Origin: Gammaproteobacteria bacterium | GTDB lineage: Bacteria; Pseudomonadota; Gammaproteobacteria; SZUA-152 | Reading direction: 5' to 3' | NCBI GenBank assembly: GCA_021647505.1 | Contig: JAKIUN010000015.1 | Coordinates: forward strand, 1 to 61,406 | Length of the DNA: 61,406 nt | Shown: positions 50,178 to 58,575 of the stretch, piece after piece | Numbering within the stretch: the stretch's first letter is position 1 | Layout: each line of letters begins with the position of its first letter | Notes under the pieces: model-generated | Seen by the model: only the letters and a program-made list of their open reading frames with translations | What the model was told of the DNA's origin: nothing | Databases searched by the model: none | Program-made: the position numbers and the translations under genes

Positions 50178-50449
50178 ACAATTACGGTGACAGTTTACTA
50201 AATACACTTAACTGTCACCTGGATAAAGGGGGGCGTTACCAATGCCATTAAGTTAAGCCTGAGCCCCTGCTTGTTGTAGGTTGGTGGTGAGCCTGCGAAC
50301 CCCAACGAAACCAACAATGTTGGGGTTCCTTCGTCACCGCCAACCTACAAACAGTCGTGATTTTGTTAACTTAATGGCATTAGGTAGCATCTCCTTATTC
50401 CCCCCCCCCGGCATAAAATAGTATATTTAGTAAGCTGTCACCATAATTC
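50178..50449. mobile_element. composite inverted-repeat (MITE-like) element next to the CRISPR
   Basis: GGTGACAGTTTACTAAATAC (50186) and the complement of its near copy (50421-50442, CTGTCACC at the right) form long imperfect terminal inverted repeats. Each is flanked by related AATTAC/AATTAT text. The left end also folds on itself with AACTGTCACC at 50210-50219. It contains a family B unit and a run of ten C at about 50401. No transposase is present. I associate the GGTGACAG ends with IS200-like/REP transposons, at low certainty. Confidence 0.5.
50239..50383. repeat. palindromic repeat, family B, copy 2
   Basis: Terminal inverted repeats CCAATGCCATTAAGTTAA (50239) and TTAACTTAATGGCATTA (ending 50383) enclose TGTAGGTTGGTGGTG/CACCGCCAACCTACA. 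Copy 1 at 12874 keeps the right terminal repeat but not the left. The ends faintly resemble IS4-family termini. Confidence 0.65.
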
Positions 50450-50536
50450 GGGGATGGGCCGATTTACATCGCCTGGATAGCGTGCATGAGATGTTGCGCT
50501 ATCATTTGATGGCGCAATTTAGAAGGAAGGCAAGTT

Positions 50537-50860
50537 ATGGGCACCTTTACCGTAAGAGACTTGCGCGAGCGCACTGGGGAGCTGATCCGGGATGCCGAGA
50601 CGGGTGAATTGTCCATCGTGACGAAACATGGCCGACCCGTGTTTATCGCCATTCCCTTTGATGAAAAGGTAGTGGAATCCGGCGTGTCAATGGCTCTGGC
50701 TGTAAAACTCTACGAAGAGGAGGTGCTGAGTCTGGGCAAGGCCGCCAAGTTTGCGGGTTGCCCGGTGATGGAATTTACCGAACGTCTCAGCAAGGCCGGC
50801 ATATCCAGTGTTCGTTATTCGGCGGAAGAGTTGGAAGCGGAGTTGACTGCCATTGGCTGA
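50537..50860 (+). CDS. antitoxin: Phd/YefM N-domain fused to UPF0175 C-domain
   Basis: A 107-residue protein. Residues 1-45 follow the Phd/YefM pattern (FTVRDLRERTGELIRDAETGE then KHGRPVFIAIPF); residues 50-100 follow UPF0175 (ALAVKLYEEEVLSLGKAAKFAG...FTERLSKAGI). UPF0175 genes are usual partners of DUF3368 PIN-like toxins, and that gene overlaps here by eight bases. GGAAGG at about 50523-50528 provides the ribosome-binding site. It likely represses its own promoter through the Phd domain. Confidence 0.82.
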   Translation: MGTFTVRDLRERTGELIRDAETGELSIVTKHGRPVFIAIPFDEKVVESGVSMALAVKLYEEEVLSLGKAAKFAGCPVMEFTERLSKAGISSVRYSAEELEAELTAIG

Positions 50861-51326
50861 ATCGAGGGGTCGGGTGGTCGTCGCCGATACCGGGCCTCTG
50901 ATAGCCTTTGCACGGCTTGATCTACTGGCGTTGTTGCCGGATATGCTCGGTATCCTGTTGGTGCCCGACGTCGTGTTGAGCGAGTGTCTCTATGTTCCTT
51001 CCCGGCCGGATGCGAAGGCGATTCAACGGGCCATGGATGCCGGGTTACTGGAGATTCGGGCCGCGCAATTTTCCCTCGCTGACGATTGGCCGTCTGCGCT
51101 GGGTATGGGTGAGCAGGCGGCTATCCATCTGGCGCAGAAGTTGGGGTGCCAGATATTGATGGATGACAAACTGGCACGGCGGACTGCCGCCTCGATGGAG
51201 CTGCATGTGATTGGAACGGCCGAGGTGCTCATCAAGGCGAAGCGGCTGGCAAGGATCGAGGCCGTTGCACCCCTGCTGCATACCTTGCAGGCATCCGGTT
51301 ATCACTTAGGAACGTGCACGAAATAA
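50853..51326 (+). CDS. PIN-like (DUF3368) toxin
   Basis: A 157-residue protein. VVVADTGPLIAFARLDLL gives the first PIN aspartate, VVLSECLY the glutamate, GMGEQAAIHLA the next Asp/Glu region, and LMDDKLARRTA the DD pair. PIN toxins cleave RNA. It starts TTG within the antitoxin gene. It completes a TA pair downstream of the CRISPR. Confidence 0.82.
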   Translation: MAESRGRVVVADTGPLIAFARLDLLALLPDMLGILLVPDVVLSECLYVPSRPDAKAIQRAMDAGLLEIRAAQFSLADDWPSALGMGEQAAIHLAQKLGCQILMDDKLARRTAASMELHVIGTAEVLIKAKRLARIEAVAPLLHTLQASGYHLGTCTK

Positions 51327-51330
51327 CATC

Positions 51331-51406
51331 TGGCCGTGTAATACCCCGCTTTCGCGTAGCGAAAGTCGAGCGTTAGCGAGATACTTGCTGCGGGGTAGTT
51401 TATTTC
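51331..51406. repeat. repeat family D, copy 2
   Basis: Nearly identical to 32981-33057, starting TGGCCGTGTAATACCCCGC with the TTTCGCGTAGCGAAA palindrome and ending GCGGGGTAGTTTATTTC. It starts five bases after the DUF3368 stop and may act as its terminator. Between 51407 and 51706 I see no gene. Confidence 0.75.
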
Positions 51407-51706
51407 TGGCCTGCCTATGACGACTGAATATCCTGAAACGACCCCAGGGATGCACCCAATCCCATGCCAAACACAACGCCGTCCAGAGACAATACCGAGG
51501 AATGTAGATGGAGGTCAAAACCCGAGCATAATTGGCGAACAGCGGTAACCGGACAAAAGAGCTGCGGATGGCAAGTCATGAAGAAACAGCCAGCGACGAT
51601 CATGCTGTTGGGCGTTGGTTGACTAGCTCTGGGGATCGTGAGGCACTACGCCTTCATCAAATACCACTCGCAAAGCGGGTGGCATTTAATGAAAATCCAG
51701 ACCGAG

Positions 51707-52360
51707 TCAGATTCGAACGAGAATGCTGCCCAGGCGACGTCGTGACTTGGGCTGGGCGGCGTTGGGGTCGTCCGGGTGGTGGTAGCCGATGGCCAGCGCC
51801 ACGTCGCATCGGTAGCCGTCCAGTTGCTTGGCGAATTCCTCGTTGACCCGTTGTGCGTCGATGCCCTCGATGGGGGTGGCGTCGATCCGCATGCGGGCTA
51901 AGGTGTGCAGGGCGCTGCCGAGGGCGATGTAGAGCTGGGCCTTGGTCCAGCAACTGGTGTCGCCGTTTTCGTCGGTGTTCATTTCCGCGAAAAAGAAGCT
52001 GCGGAAGCCGCGTTCCCGGTCTTCGGGCTTGAGGCGGCCGTCTTCGATCTGCTTGTCGACGACCTGCGCATAGTCCTCCCGGGTGTAACGGGGATTGTAG
52101 GCAAACAGGACGAAGTGGGAGGCGTCGAAAACGTGGGGCTTGTTGAACACGAACTTTTCGCTGAAGGTGTCGGCCATGCGTTGGCGCGCCGCCTGGCTGT
52201 CGATGACCACAAAGCGCCAGGGCTGGGAGTTGATGGAGGAGGGCGTGAGACGGATTGCTTCGAGAAGGGTGTTCAGATCCTCTTCGGATACCTTGCGGGT
52301 GGGGTCGTATTTCTTGGTGGTGCGGCGCCAGTTGAGATCCTCGATGATTTCGTGGGTCAT
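51707..52360 (-). CDS. NfsB-like nitroreductase family protein
   Basis: A 217-residue FMN-dependent nitroreductase-fold oxidoreductase. It opens MTHEIIEDLNWRRTTKKYDP; LTPSSINSQPWRFVVID is the FMN-binding signature, and ALAIGYHHPDDPNAAQPKSRR the C-terminal part. Such enzymes reduce nitroaromatics or quinones with NAD(P)H. CAGGAGACAAACT precedes the ATG, a good ribosome-binding site. A broken merR lies just upstream on the same strand. Confidence 0.9.
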   Translation of the reverse strand: MTHEIIEDLNWRRTTKKYDPTRKVSEEDLNTLLEAIRLTPSSINSQPWRFVVIDSQAARQRMADTFSEKFVFNKPHVFDASHFVLFAYNPRYTREDYAQVVDKQIEDGRLKPEDRERGFRSFFFAEMNTDENGDTSCWTKAQLYIALGSALHTLARMRIDATPIEGIDAQRVNEEFAKQLDGYRCDVALAIGYHHPDDPNAAQPKSRRRLGSILVRI

Positions 52361-52462
52361 AGTTTGTCTCCTGAACCTGACATTGGAATGCTGCGGATTC
52401 GATTATGCCATTGTCTGGCTGGCAGTACATGATCTTGCCGGGATTTCTGTTCGCAGCCATGT

Positions 52463-52661
52463 TTACGGCTCGTCTTGCTCCAGGTCTTCAATGATGGGGG
52501 CAGCCGTCCTCGCTGCCGGCGCACAGGTTGACCAGCAGGGTGAGTTCATTACGCAGGGTAAGCAGATCCTTGATTTCCGCCAGACTGAAATTCATTTTCT
52601 GCGCGCGCTGGATGAAGCGCAGGCGGGAGACGTCCTTGTCGCTTCGGCGCCCTCGCCGTGA
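52463..52661 (-). pseudogene. MerR-family regulator remnant with frameshift
   Basis: The minus-strand frame reads SDKDVSRLRFIQRAQKMNFS and LAEIKDLLTLR, the dimerisation-proximal part of MerR regulators. The N-terminal HTH is absent. After CAGSEDGC the frame ends early, but dropping one C from a five-C run (52495-52499) restores CPIIEDLEQDEP and a stop at 52463, the expected MerR tail. The central helix is also shortened after LRNEL. It is therefore broken in at least two ways. Confidence 0.65.
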
Positions 52662-52703
52662 ATCCATACTGATGGCGATGCCGGCCACCACCTACTGTTA
52701 TCA

Positions 52704-53204
52704 CTACAGAGGTTCGTCCGGCGGCAGAACAATACGCTGCGGTTCACTGATATCCGCCAGTTCCACCAGATCCCATCGACCACTGTTGCGATATAAGCGC
52801 ATATCCTTGTCCGGGTAATCGGCTACATCCTGTTCCAGTCGCTGTCCCATCACCAGACACACCAGTTCCTCATGACTATCGTTGATGATGTTGTGTGCCG
52901 CTCGGCCTGCGGGCAGGCCGAGGAAGTCGCCAGCCGCCATGGCGTGCTGTTTGCCGTCAATGATGGCGGTGCCGTGGCCGGAAAGAATGTAGATGCATTC
53001 TTCCTCGTAATAGTGCTTGTGGGTTTCCGTGCTGTCGTGGCCGGGCTGTACGGTGATGATGTGCACGCCGATTTGCGTTAGACCCACGGCGTCGCCGAGG
53101 GACTTGTTGATGCGTACGGCATTGGAGTTGAGGAAATGAACACGCTTGTCGCCGGGCATGGCGGCGATGTCGGCGGCCTTGAGTAGCAGCAGGTGTTTAT
53201 CCAT
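52704..53204 (-). CDS. cupin-domain protein
   Basis: A 166-residue single cupin. GHDSTETHKHYYEEECIYILSGHG carries motif 1 with two His and a Glu; FLGLPAGRAAHNIIND carries motif 2 with a His, so a metal site is likely. The C-terminal YPDKDMRLYRNSGRWDLVE matches small cupins annotated as sugar- or anion-binding regulators. Function unknown. It stands alone, ending just upstream of the merR remnant. Confidence 0.8.
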   Translation of the reverse strand: MDKHLLLLKAADIAAMPGDKRVHFLNSNAVRINKSLGDAVGLTQIGVHIITVQPGHDSTETHKHYYEEECIYILSGHGTAIIDGKQHAMAAGDFLGLPAGRAAHNIINDSHEELVCLVMGQRLEQDVADYPDKDMRLYRNSGRWDLVELADISEPQRIVLPPDEPL

Positions 53205-53425
53205 TCGGGGTTATTTCCTTTTTGTGGCGAAAGGCATCATGATGCTGTAATCGAATGTTGCTGGTCTACACGTCGAATGTCGCCAAGTTGGTAATAAGAC
53301 AATGCAAGTTCTTAAAGTTCAAGTAAATTCACACAGTTCCACCAGTGTTAGGCGGGCGACATCAAAGCGAACCAGGAAATCTATTTTGATGCCGACTAAT
53401 AACTACGAAGCGAGGGAGAAAGGGT

Positions 53426-54157
53426 ATGTCGAAAACTCACCTGCCGTACTGGTTGCCATTGATTGTCGCCACAGTACTGCTGCCATTGATTGTCGCCACA
53501 GTACTGCTGCCGTTGGTGGCCGGTGCCGATGATGAAGTCACCCATTATGACCGTATCAGTCTACAGGCTATGGCTTCCGCCGAGGTCGAAAACGATATTC
53601 TTGAGGCGACGCTGTCTGTGTACCGCGAGGGCAGTAATCCATCGTTACTGTCTGAGGAAGTGAATTCGACCATCCAGTGGGCCATCGGTGAAGCCAAAAA
53701 GGTCAGCGGGGTTACGGTGCAGACGCTGGGTTACCAGACCAATCCTGTTTATCAGCAACAGCGCCTGTCGGCCTGGCGGGTGCGGCAAAGCTTGCGCCTG
53801 GAAAGTAGGGATATTGCCAAACTGAGCCAGCTGATCGGCAAGCTGCAGGAACGGCTGGCGGTGGGAAGGGTGGGGTATCGTATTTCTGCCCAGCGTCGCA
53901 ACGCAGTGGAGGAAAGCCTGATCATCGAGGCGATTACGCTTTTCCAGCAACGTGCAGAGCTGGTGGCGAAGCAGATGGGGCGTAGCCGTTATCGGGTGGT
54001 GCAAATGGCCATTAATACCGGGGGGGTGCCGATGCAGCCAATGATGCATGCGGAGATGGCGGCGATGGCTGATACGCGTTCCTCACCCAGCTTTGAAGCC
54101 GGTGCGCAAACGGTCAGGGTGTCTATTAATGGCATGATCGAGTTACAGTTGGACTGA
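53426..54157 (+). CDS. SIMPL-domain (DUF541) periplasmic protein
   Basis: A 243-residue secreted protein. The signal peptide MSKTHLPYWLPLIVATVLL is lengthened by a duplicated PLIVATVLL block and ends at VAGA. The body has the DUF541 pattern, SLQAMASAEVENDILEATLSVYREG and the C-terminal AGAQTVRVSINGMIELQ. Members are periplasmic or outer-membrane proteins linked to oxidative-stress tolerance, without a firm activity. GAGGGAGAAAGG provides the ribosome-binding site. A chemoreceptor fragment follows it. Confidence 0.85.
   Translation: MSKTHLPYWLPLIVATVLLPLIVATVLLPLVAGADDEVTHYDRISLQAMASAEVENDILEATLSVYREGSNPSLLSEEVNSTIQWAIGEAKKVSGVTVQTLGYQTNPVYQQQRLSAWRVRQSLRLESRDIAKLSQLIGKLQERLAVGRVGYRISAQRRNAVEESLIIEAITLFQQRAELVAKQMGRSRYRVVQMAINTGGVPMQPMMHAEMAAMADTRSSPSFEAGAQTVRVSINGMIELQLD
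53456..53509 (+). repeat. 27-bp tandem duplication in a signal peptide
   Basis: The unit CCATTGATTGTCGCCACAGT plus ACTGCTG occurs twice in succession, giving two copies of the nonapeptide PLIVATVLL. The copies are identical, so the duplication is recent. Confidence 0.85.
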
Positions 54158-54177
54158 GCACTGCGCCGACGAAAGGA

Positions 54178-54303
54178 ATATTCCAAATCAGTCAGGTAAC
54201 GGATCAGACCAATAACAGTGCGCAGGTGACCTTTGGCGCCAGTGATGAGTTGGGGCAGGTTTCCTCACGTCTGATCGACCTGGTCAGTCGCTTCAAGGTG
54301 TAG
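54178..54303 (+). pseudogene. C-terminal fragment of a methyl-accepting chemotaxis protein
   Basis: The frame reads QISQVTDQTNNSAQ, SDELGQVSSRL, then IDLVSRFKV and TAG at 54301-54303. This is the standard end of MCP signalling domains. No upstream part of a chemoreceptor is present; the SIMPL-domain gene ends only 20 bases earlier. The fragment has no start codon and is a deletion scar. Confidence 0.7.
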
Positions 54304-54332
54304 GCTGCGTGGTGCTGACAGCCTGCACGGGG

Positions 54333-54893
54333 CTATTTGTCCAGTCGGCTATACTTTGAACCTTCGAGTGTCAGGTTGTACATCAGCCCTTTGTTACCGA
54401 ACACAAATCCCACGATGGGTTTATTGAGGCTGGTTGAATCGATGCCGGCACCAGCACCCAGGGTGGCGAAGGCCACAGAGCCATCCACGCCGGCCTCCCA
54501 GCCGTCACTATTGCGAAACCTGTCCAGTGCATTTTTCTGTAGAAAGACAATGACAACGGTCTTCATCTGCGCACCAAGCTGAAAGCCGATGGAAGCTGCG
54601 GCCGTATTGTAGTAATCCACTGTCTTGCCGCCAACCAGCAGGGCACCCTCTCCATATTCTCCGCCGATACCGATGCCGGCCTTGATGACTTCCGGGAACA
54701 CGAGCACTCCCTTGGCCGAGTCAAGAAACTCGCTGGCGCCACCCACCGTTTTCTTGAAACGTTTCAATGCGTCATTGACCTTGATGTCGATTTCCTGGGC
54801 GGATGCTGCCTGTGCGGCTGATGTGCCGCCAACGAAGGTGAGTAGCAGAAGCGTGGTGAGAAAGCCGCTAAAGAAAAGTGGGCGGTGGGTCAT
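54333..54893 (-). CDS. YSC84-family (Ysc84/SYLF domain) secreted protein
   Basis: A 186-residue protein with a signal peptide (MTHRPLFFSGFLTTLLLLTF... to AQA) and a SYLF lipid-binding domain: SAKGVLVFPEVIKAGIGIGGEYGEGALL and FQLGAQMKTVVIVFLQKNALDRF. Bacterial members are periplasmic and of unknown role. The ATG at 54893 has GGAG at good spacing; four extra codons to 54905 are possible. Convergent with the chemoreceptor scar. Confidence 0.85.
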   Translation of the reverse strand: MTHRPLFFSGFLTTLLLLTFVGGTSAAQAASAQEIDIKVNDALKRFKKTVGGASEFLDSAKGVLVFPEVIKAGIGIGGEYGEGALLVGGKTVDYYNTAAASIGFQLGAQMKTVVIVFLQKNALDRFRNSDGWEAGVDGSVAFATLGAGAGIDSTSLNKPIVGFVFGNKGLMYNLTLEGSKYSRLDK

Positions 54894-55044
54894 GGTGGAC
54901 TCCAATGGATTGTCGGTGGGACTGCTGGTCAGGGATGTTGCTTATTCTCCCGGAGAAGTCCCCGGGGCGTCAATTCCGGGCGGTGGGGTTTGGGCGGTGT
55001 TTGGCGTAAACTGGCCGGCTGTTTGAGCCGCTTCAGGAAAACGC

Positions 55045-55983
55045 ATGGCTACCGTCGATGATCTGATCGAATCACTTTCCACCCTGGGTGATTTCGTGCG
55101 CTGGGGTGCGAGCCGCTTCGGCGAGGCCGGCTTGAATTTTGGCCACGGCACCGACAACGCCCTCGATGAGGCCTATGCCCTGGTGCTGCATGCACTGCAT
55201 CTGCCGCATAACATCCCACCCTACATGACCCAGACCCAGCTTACCCCGGCGGAGCGCCGCGAGGTGCTTGAACTGCTGCAGCGGCGCATCGACACGCGCC
55301 TGCCGGCCCCTTATCTGACCCATGAGGCCTGGTTTGCCGGCCAGCCATTTTATGTCGATGAACGCGTGCTGGTGCCACGCTCGCCCATCGCCGAGTTGAT
55401 CGAGAGTGGCTTTGCGCCGTGGATCTCCCCTGAACAGGTGCACGATGTGCTGGATCTCTGTACCGGTAGTGGTTGTATCGCCATCACCTGCGCATTGGCC
55501 TTCCAGCAGGCCCAGGTGGATGCCTGCGACCTGTCGGCGGAGGCGCTGCTCGTGGCGCAGAAAAACCTGCAACGCCATGGCCTCGAAGACCATCTGGCCC
55601 TCTATCAGGGCGACCTGTTCGCGCCGCTGGTCGGGCGTCGTTACGACATCATTGTCAGTAATCCTCCCTATGTCGATGCCGAGGATATGGCGGCTCTGCC
55701 CGAGGAATACCATCGCGAGCCGGCATTGGCGCTGGCTGCCGGTGATGATGGCCTGGATATCGTGCGCCGTATCCTCGCCGAGGCCGCCGACTATCTCAAG
55801 CCCGGTGGGATACTGGTGGTGGAAGTCGGTAACAGCCAGCTGGCGTTGGTTGAGCGATTCCCCGAGGTCGCTTTCAACTGGTTGGAATTCGAGCGCGGTG
55901 GTCACGGTGTATTTCTGCTCGGTGAAGAGCTGCTGCACGAATACCGGCCGCTCTTTGAGGCCGCACTGCCGCCGGGAGACTGA
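55045..55983 (+). CDS. prmB: ribosomal protein L3 glutamine N5-methyltransferase
   Basis: A 312-residue SAM methyltransferase. [13 protein letters not shown] binds SAM, and [16 protein letters not shown] is the NPPY glutamine-binding motif. [17 protein letters not shown] and the long N-terminal part distinguish PrmB from PrmC. It methylates Gln150 of L3 in E. coli. It has the same orientation as hemN, with a 56-base gap. Confidence 0.93.
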   Translation: MATVDDLIESLSTLGDFVRWGASRFGEAGLNFGHGTDNALDEAYALVLHALHLPHNIPPYMTQTQLTPAERREVLELLQRRIDTRLPAPYLTHEAWFAGQPFYVDERVLVPRSPIAELIESGFAPWISPEQVHDVLDLCTGSGCIAITCALAFQQAQVDACDLSAEALLVAQKNLQRHGLEDHLALYQGDLFAPLVGRRYDIIVSNPPYVDAEDMAALPEEYHREPALALAAGDDGLDIVRRILAEAADYLKPGGILVVEVGNSQLALVERFPEVAFNWLEFERGGHGVFLLGEELLHEYRPLFEAALPPGD

Positions 55984-56039
55984 AGCCTGAACCTCAGGTT
56001 ATAATCTCCGTTATCTATTGCCAACCCGTTTACCGAACT

Positions 56040-57473
56040 GTGAGCCCTGCTATGCAACCGATGGACCAGAAACTCGTCATCGATCTCGACATGATCCGCC
56101 GCCACGACAAGTCCGGCCCCCGTTACACGTCCTATCCCACCGCTGTGCAGTTCCATGAAGGCTTTGGCGAAGCGGAATATCGCGCCTGGGCCGAACGCAC
56201 CAATGTGGAGAGCAGGGAGGCGAGCCGTGCGGCCGGCAAGCCCACGCCGCTGTCGTTGTATTTCCACATTCCCTTCTGCGATACCGTATGTTTTTTCTGT
56301 GGCTGCAACAAGGTCTCCACCAAGGATCGCAGCCGTGCCCAGCCCTATCTTGAACGAGTGCACAAGGAACTGGCCCTGCAGTCGGCATTATTTGATGACA
56401 ATCGCAAGGTCGATCAATTGCACTGGGGTGGTGGCACGCCTACCTTCATCAGTCACGATGAAATGCGCGAACTGATGCGGGTGACGCGTGAAAACTTCCC
56501 CCTGCATGACGACGACACGGGTGAATACTCCATTGAAATCGACCCTCGCGAGGCCACCACCGAAACCATCGACGTGCTGCGCGAGATCGGCTTCAACCGT
56601 ATGAGCCTGGGTGTACAGGACTTCGAGCCGAAGGTGCAGAAGGCCGTCAACCGCATCCAGAGCGAGGCGGAAACCTTTGCAACCTTGAACGAGGCGCGCA
56701 AGGTGGGTTTCAAGTCCATCAGTATTGACCTCATCTACGGCCTGCCGCATCAGACGGTGGAAAGCTTCGCCAGTACGGTAGACAAGATCATTGCCGCCGA
56801 GCCGGATCGTTTGTCGGTGTTCAATTACGCCCACCTGCCGGAAATGTTCAAGCCGCAGCGCCGCATCAACGAGGCCGACCTGCCCTCGGCGGCGGAAAAA
56901 CTGGACATTCTGCAGCGAACCAATGAACAGCTGTCTAACGCGGGCTACGTCTATATCGGCATGGATCACTTTGCCAAGCCTGATGATGAGCTGGCCGTGG
57001 CCCAGCGTGAACGCACCCTGTATCGGAATTTTCAAGGCTATTCGACCCATGCCGACTGCGACTTGGTCGGCTTGGGTATTACCTCCATCGGCAAAGTGGG
57101 TGCGACTTACAGTCAGAATATCAAAGGTTTGGATGAATACTACGCAGCTATTGATGCCGGTAAGCTGACCATTTTTCGTGGCCTTGAACTGGATGCCGAC
57201 GACCTGCTGCGGCGCGAGGTGATCAGCCAGCTTATTTGCCATTTCTCGCTGATCGAGGCCGATATCGAAAAACGTTTCGGCATCGATTTTCGCGACTATT
57301 TCGCCCAGGAACTGAAGCAGTTGGAAGGCTTGCAGGAGGATGGTCTGCTGACTATCCGTGACGGCGTGATTTCGGTGTTGCCCGTGGGTCACCTGCTGAT
57401 TCGCAATGTCTGCATGGTGTTCGACAAATATCTGCGCCAATCCAAAGAGCAGCGTTTCTCGAAGGTGATCTGA
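56040..57473 (+). CDS. hemN: oxygen-independent coproporphyrinogen III dehydrogenase
   Basis: A 477-residue radical SAM enzyme of anaerobic haem synthesis. SLYFHIPFCDTVCFFCGCNKV carries the CxxxCxxC motif plus the extra cysteine of HemN. GPRYTSYPTAVQFHEGF is the conserved N-terminal trip-wire region. The start is GTG at 56040 or ATG at 56052. A strong terminator follows. Its presence fits a facultative or anaerobic lifestyle. Confidence 0.95.
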   Translation: MSPAMQPMDQKLVIDLDMIRRHDKSGPRYTSYPTAVQFHEGFGEAEYRAWAERTNVESREASRAAGKPTPLSLYFHIPFCDTVCFFCGCNKVSTKDRSRAQPYLERVHKELALQSALFDDNRKVDQLHWGGGTPTFISHDEMRELMRVTRENFPLHDDDTGEYSIEIDPREATTETIDVLREIGFNRMSLGVQDFEPKVQKAVNRIQSEAETFATLNEARKVGFKSISIDLIYGLPHQTVESFASTVDKIIAAEPDRLSVFNYAHLPEMFKPQRRINEADLPSAAEKLDILQRTNEQLSNAGYVYIGMDHFAKPDDELAVAQRERTLYRNFQGYSTHADCDLVGLGITSIGKVGATYSQNIKGLDEYYAAIDAGKLTIFRGLELDADDLLRREVISQLICHFSLIEADIEKRFGIDFRDYFAQELKQLEGLQEDGLLTIRDGVISVLPVGHLLIRNVCMVFDKYLRQSKEQRFSKVI

Positions 57474-57495
57474 ACCTTTGGGCCTCGTGCAAGAG

Positions 57496-57526
57496 CCGCC
57501 GATGGATTGCCCATCGGCGGTTTTTT
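57496..57526 (+). terminator. rho-independent terminator of hemN
   Basis: CCGCCGATGG and CCATCGGCGG form a perfect 10-bp stem with a five-base loop, followed directly by TTTTTT. It lies 22 bases after the hemN stop. Confidence 0.92.
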
Positions 57527-57695
57527 GTTTCTGTCGTCAACAAAAGTTCAGTCGGTTGCCGGTGTGTGGCAGCGAACCGTATCAATAATTTTTTCTTGAA
57601 AATACCCCTGAGGAAGGTGCATAGGCGAATGCCCCTGCGGGTGGTAAAATCCCCCGATTCCGAATTTCACACCACGCAGCTATTTCGAGGTCGTC

Positions 57696-58439
57696 ATGGC
57701 AGGACACAGTAAATGGGCCAATATCCGCCACCGTAAGGGCGCGCAGGACGCCAAGCGCGGCAAGCTCTTCACCAAGCTGATCCGTGAGATCACTGTCGCG
57801 GCGAAGATGGGTGGGCCTGATCCCAGCGCCAATCCGCGCTTGCGTTCCGCCATTGACGCGGCACTGTCCAACAACATGCCCAAAGACACCATCGAACGTG
57901 CCGTGAAACGCGGCGCCGGTGCCGGCGAGGGTGAAAACTACGATGAAATCCGCTATGAAGGCTATGGCCCGGTAGGTGTCGCAGTGATGGTGGAATGCCT
58001 TACCGACAATCGTAACCGAACTGTCTCCGAAGTGCGTCATGCCTTCAGTAAGAGTGGCGGCAACCTCGGCACCGACGGTTCGGTGTCTTATCTGTTCACT
58101 AAACTGGGGATGCTAAGCTATTCCCCGGGTAGTGACGAGGACGCCATCATGGAGGCTGCGCTGGAGGCCGGCGCCGACGATGTGGTGGTCAACGATGACG
58201 GCTCCATTGATGTGCTGACTGCGTGGGAAGAACTGGTTAACGTCAAGGAGGCAATGATCGCCGCTGGTCATAGACCGGCCAACGCCGAGGTCACCATGCA
58301 GGCCTCAACCTCGGTGGAGTTGGGCGTGGACGACGCAGAAAAGGTGATGCGTCTGGTCGATATGTTGGAAGACCTTGACGATGTGCAGAAGGTCTACAGC
58401 AACGCCGATTTTTCCGCTGAGGTGATGGCACAGCTGTGA
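57696..58439 (+). CDS. yebC: YebC/TACO1-family translation or transcription factor
   Basis: A 247-residue protein. [23 protein letters not shown] is the invariant start, and the [25 protein letters not shown] region is complete. YebC proteins have been described as regulators and recently as factors that ease translation of difficult motifs. It lies upstream of ruvCAB as in many gammaproteobacteria, but a repeat and a gene remnant separate them here. Confidence 0.95.
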   Translation: MAGHSKWANIRHRKGAQDAKRGKLFTKLIREITVAAKMGGPDPSANPRLRSAIDAALSNNMPKDTIERAVKRGAGAGEGENYDEIRYEGYGPVGVAVMVECLTDNRNRTVSEVRHAFSKSGGNLGTDGSVSYLFTKLGMLSYSPGSDEDAIMEAALEAGADDVVVNDDGSIDVLTAWEELVNVKEAMIAAGHRPANAEVTMQASTSVELGVDDAEKVMRLVDMLEDLDDVQKVYSNADFSAEVMAQL

Positions 58440-58477
58440 TGATGGTTTCTCCCTTACCCCAACTGAGGGGCAGAAAA

Positions 58478-58542
58478 GTAGGCTGGGCATTGCCCACCAT
58501 TGCATGTTTCCTGGCTCTTCTGGTGGGCAATGCCCACCCTAC
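58478..58542. repeat. palindromic repeat, family A, copy 5
   Basis: GTAGGCTGGGCATTGCCCAC pairs with GTGGGCAATGCCCACCCTAC around a TGCATGTTTCCTGG-type loop. It lies 39 bases after yebC. Confidence 0.75.
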
Positions 58543-58575
58543 CAGTCGTTATGTGAAGAACAAGGCCCCAGGCAA

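Noticed and set aside
50146-50181. Possible second spacer and third repeat
   Set aside because: The sequence after repeat 2 has no third repeat copy, even degenerate, and the inverted-repeat element begins there.
51532-52460. Plus and minus frames overlapping the nitroreductase
   Set aside because: The nitroreductase frame has a complete family match and a good ribosome-binding site; the others are shadows.
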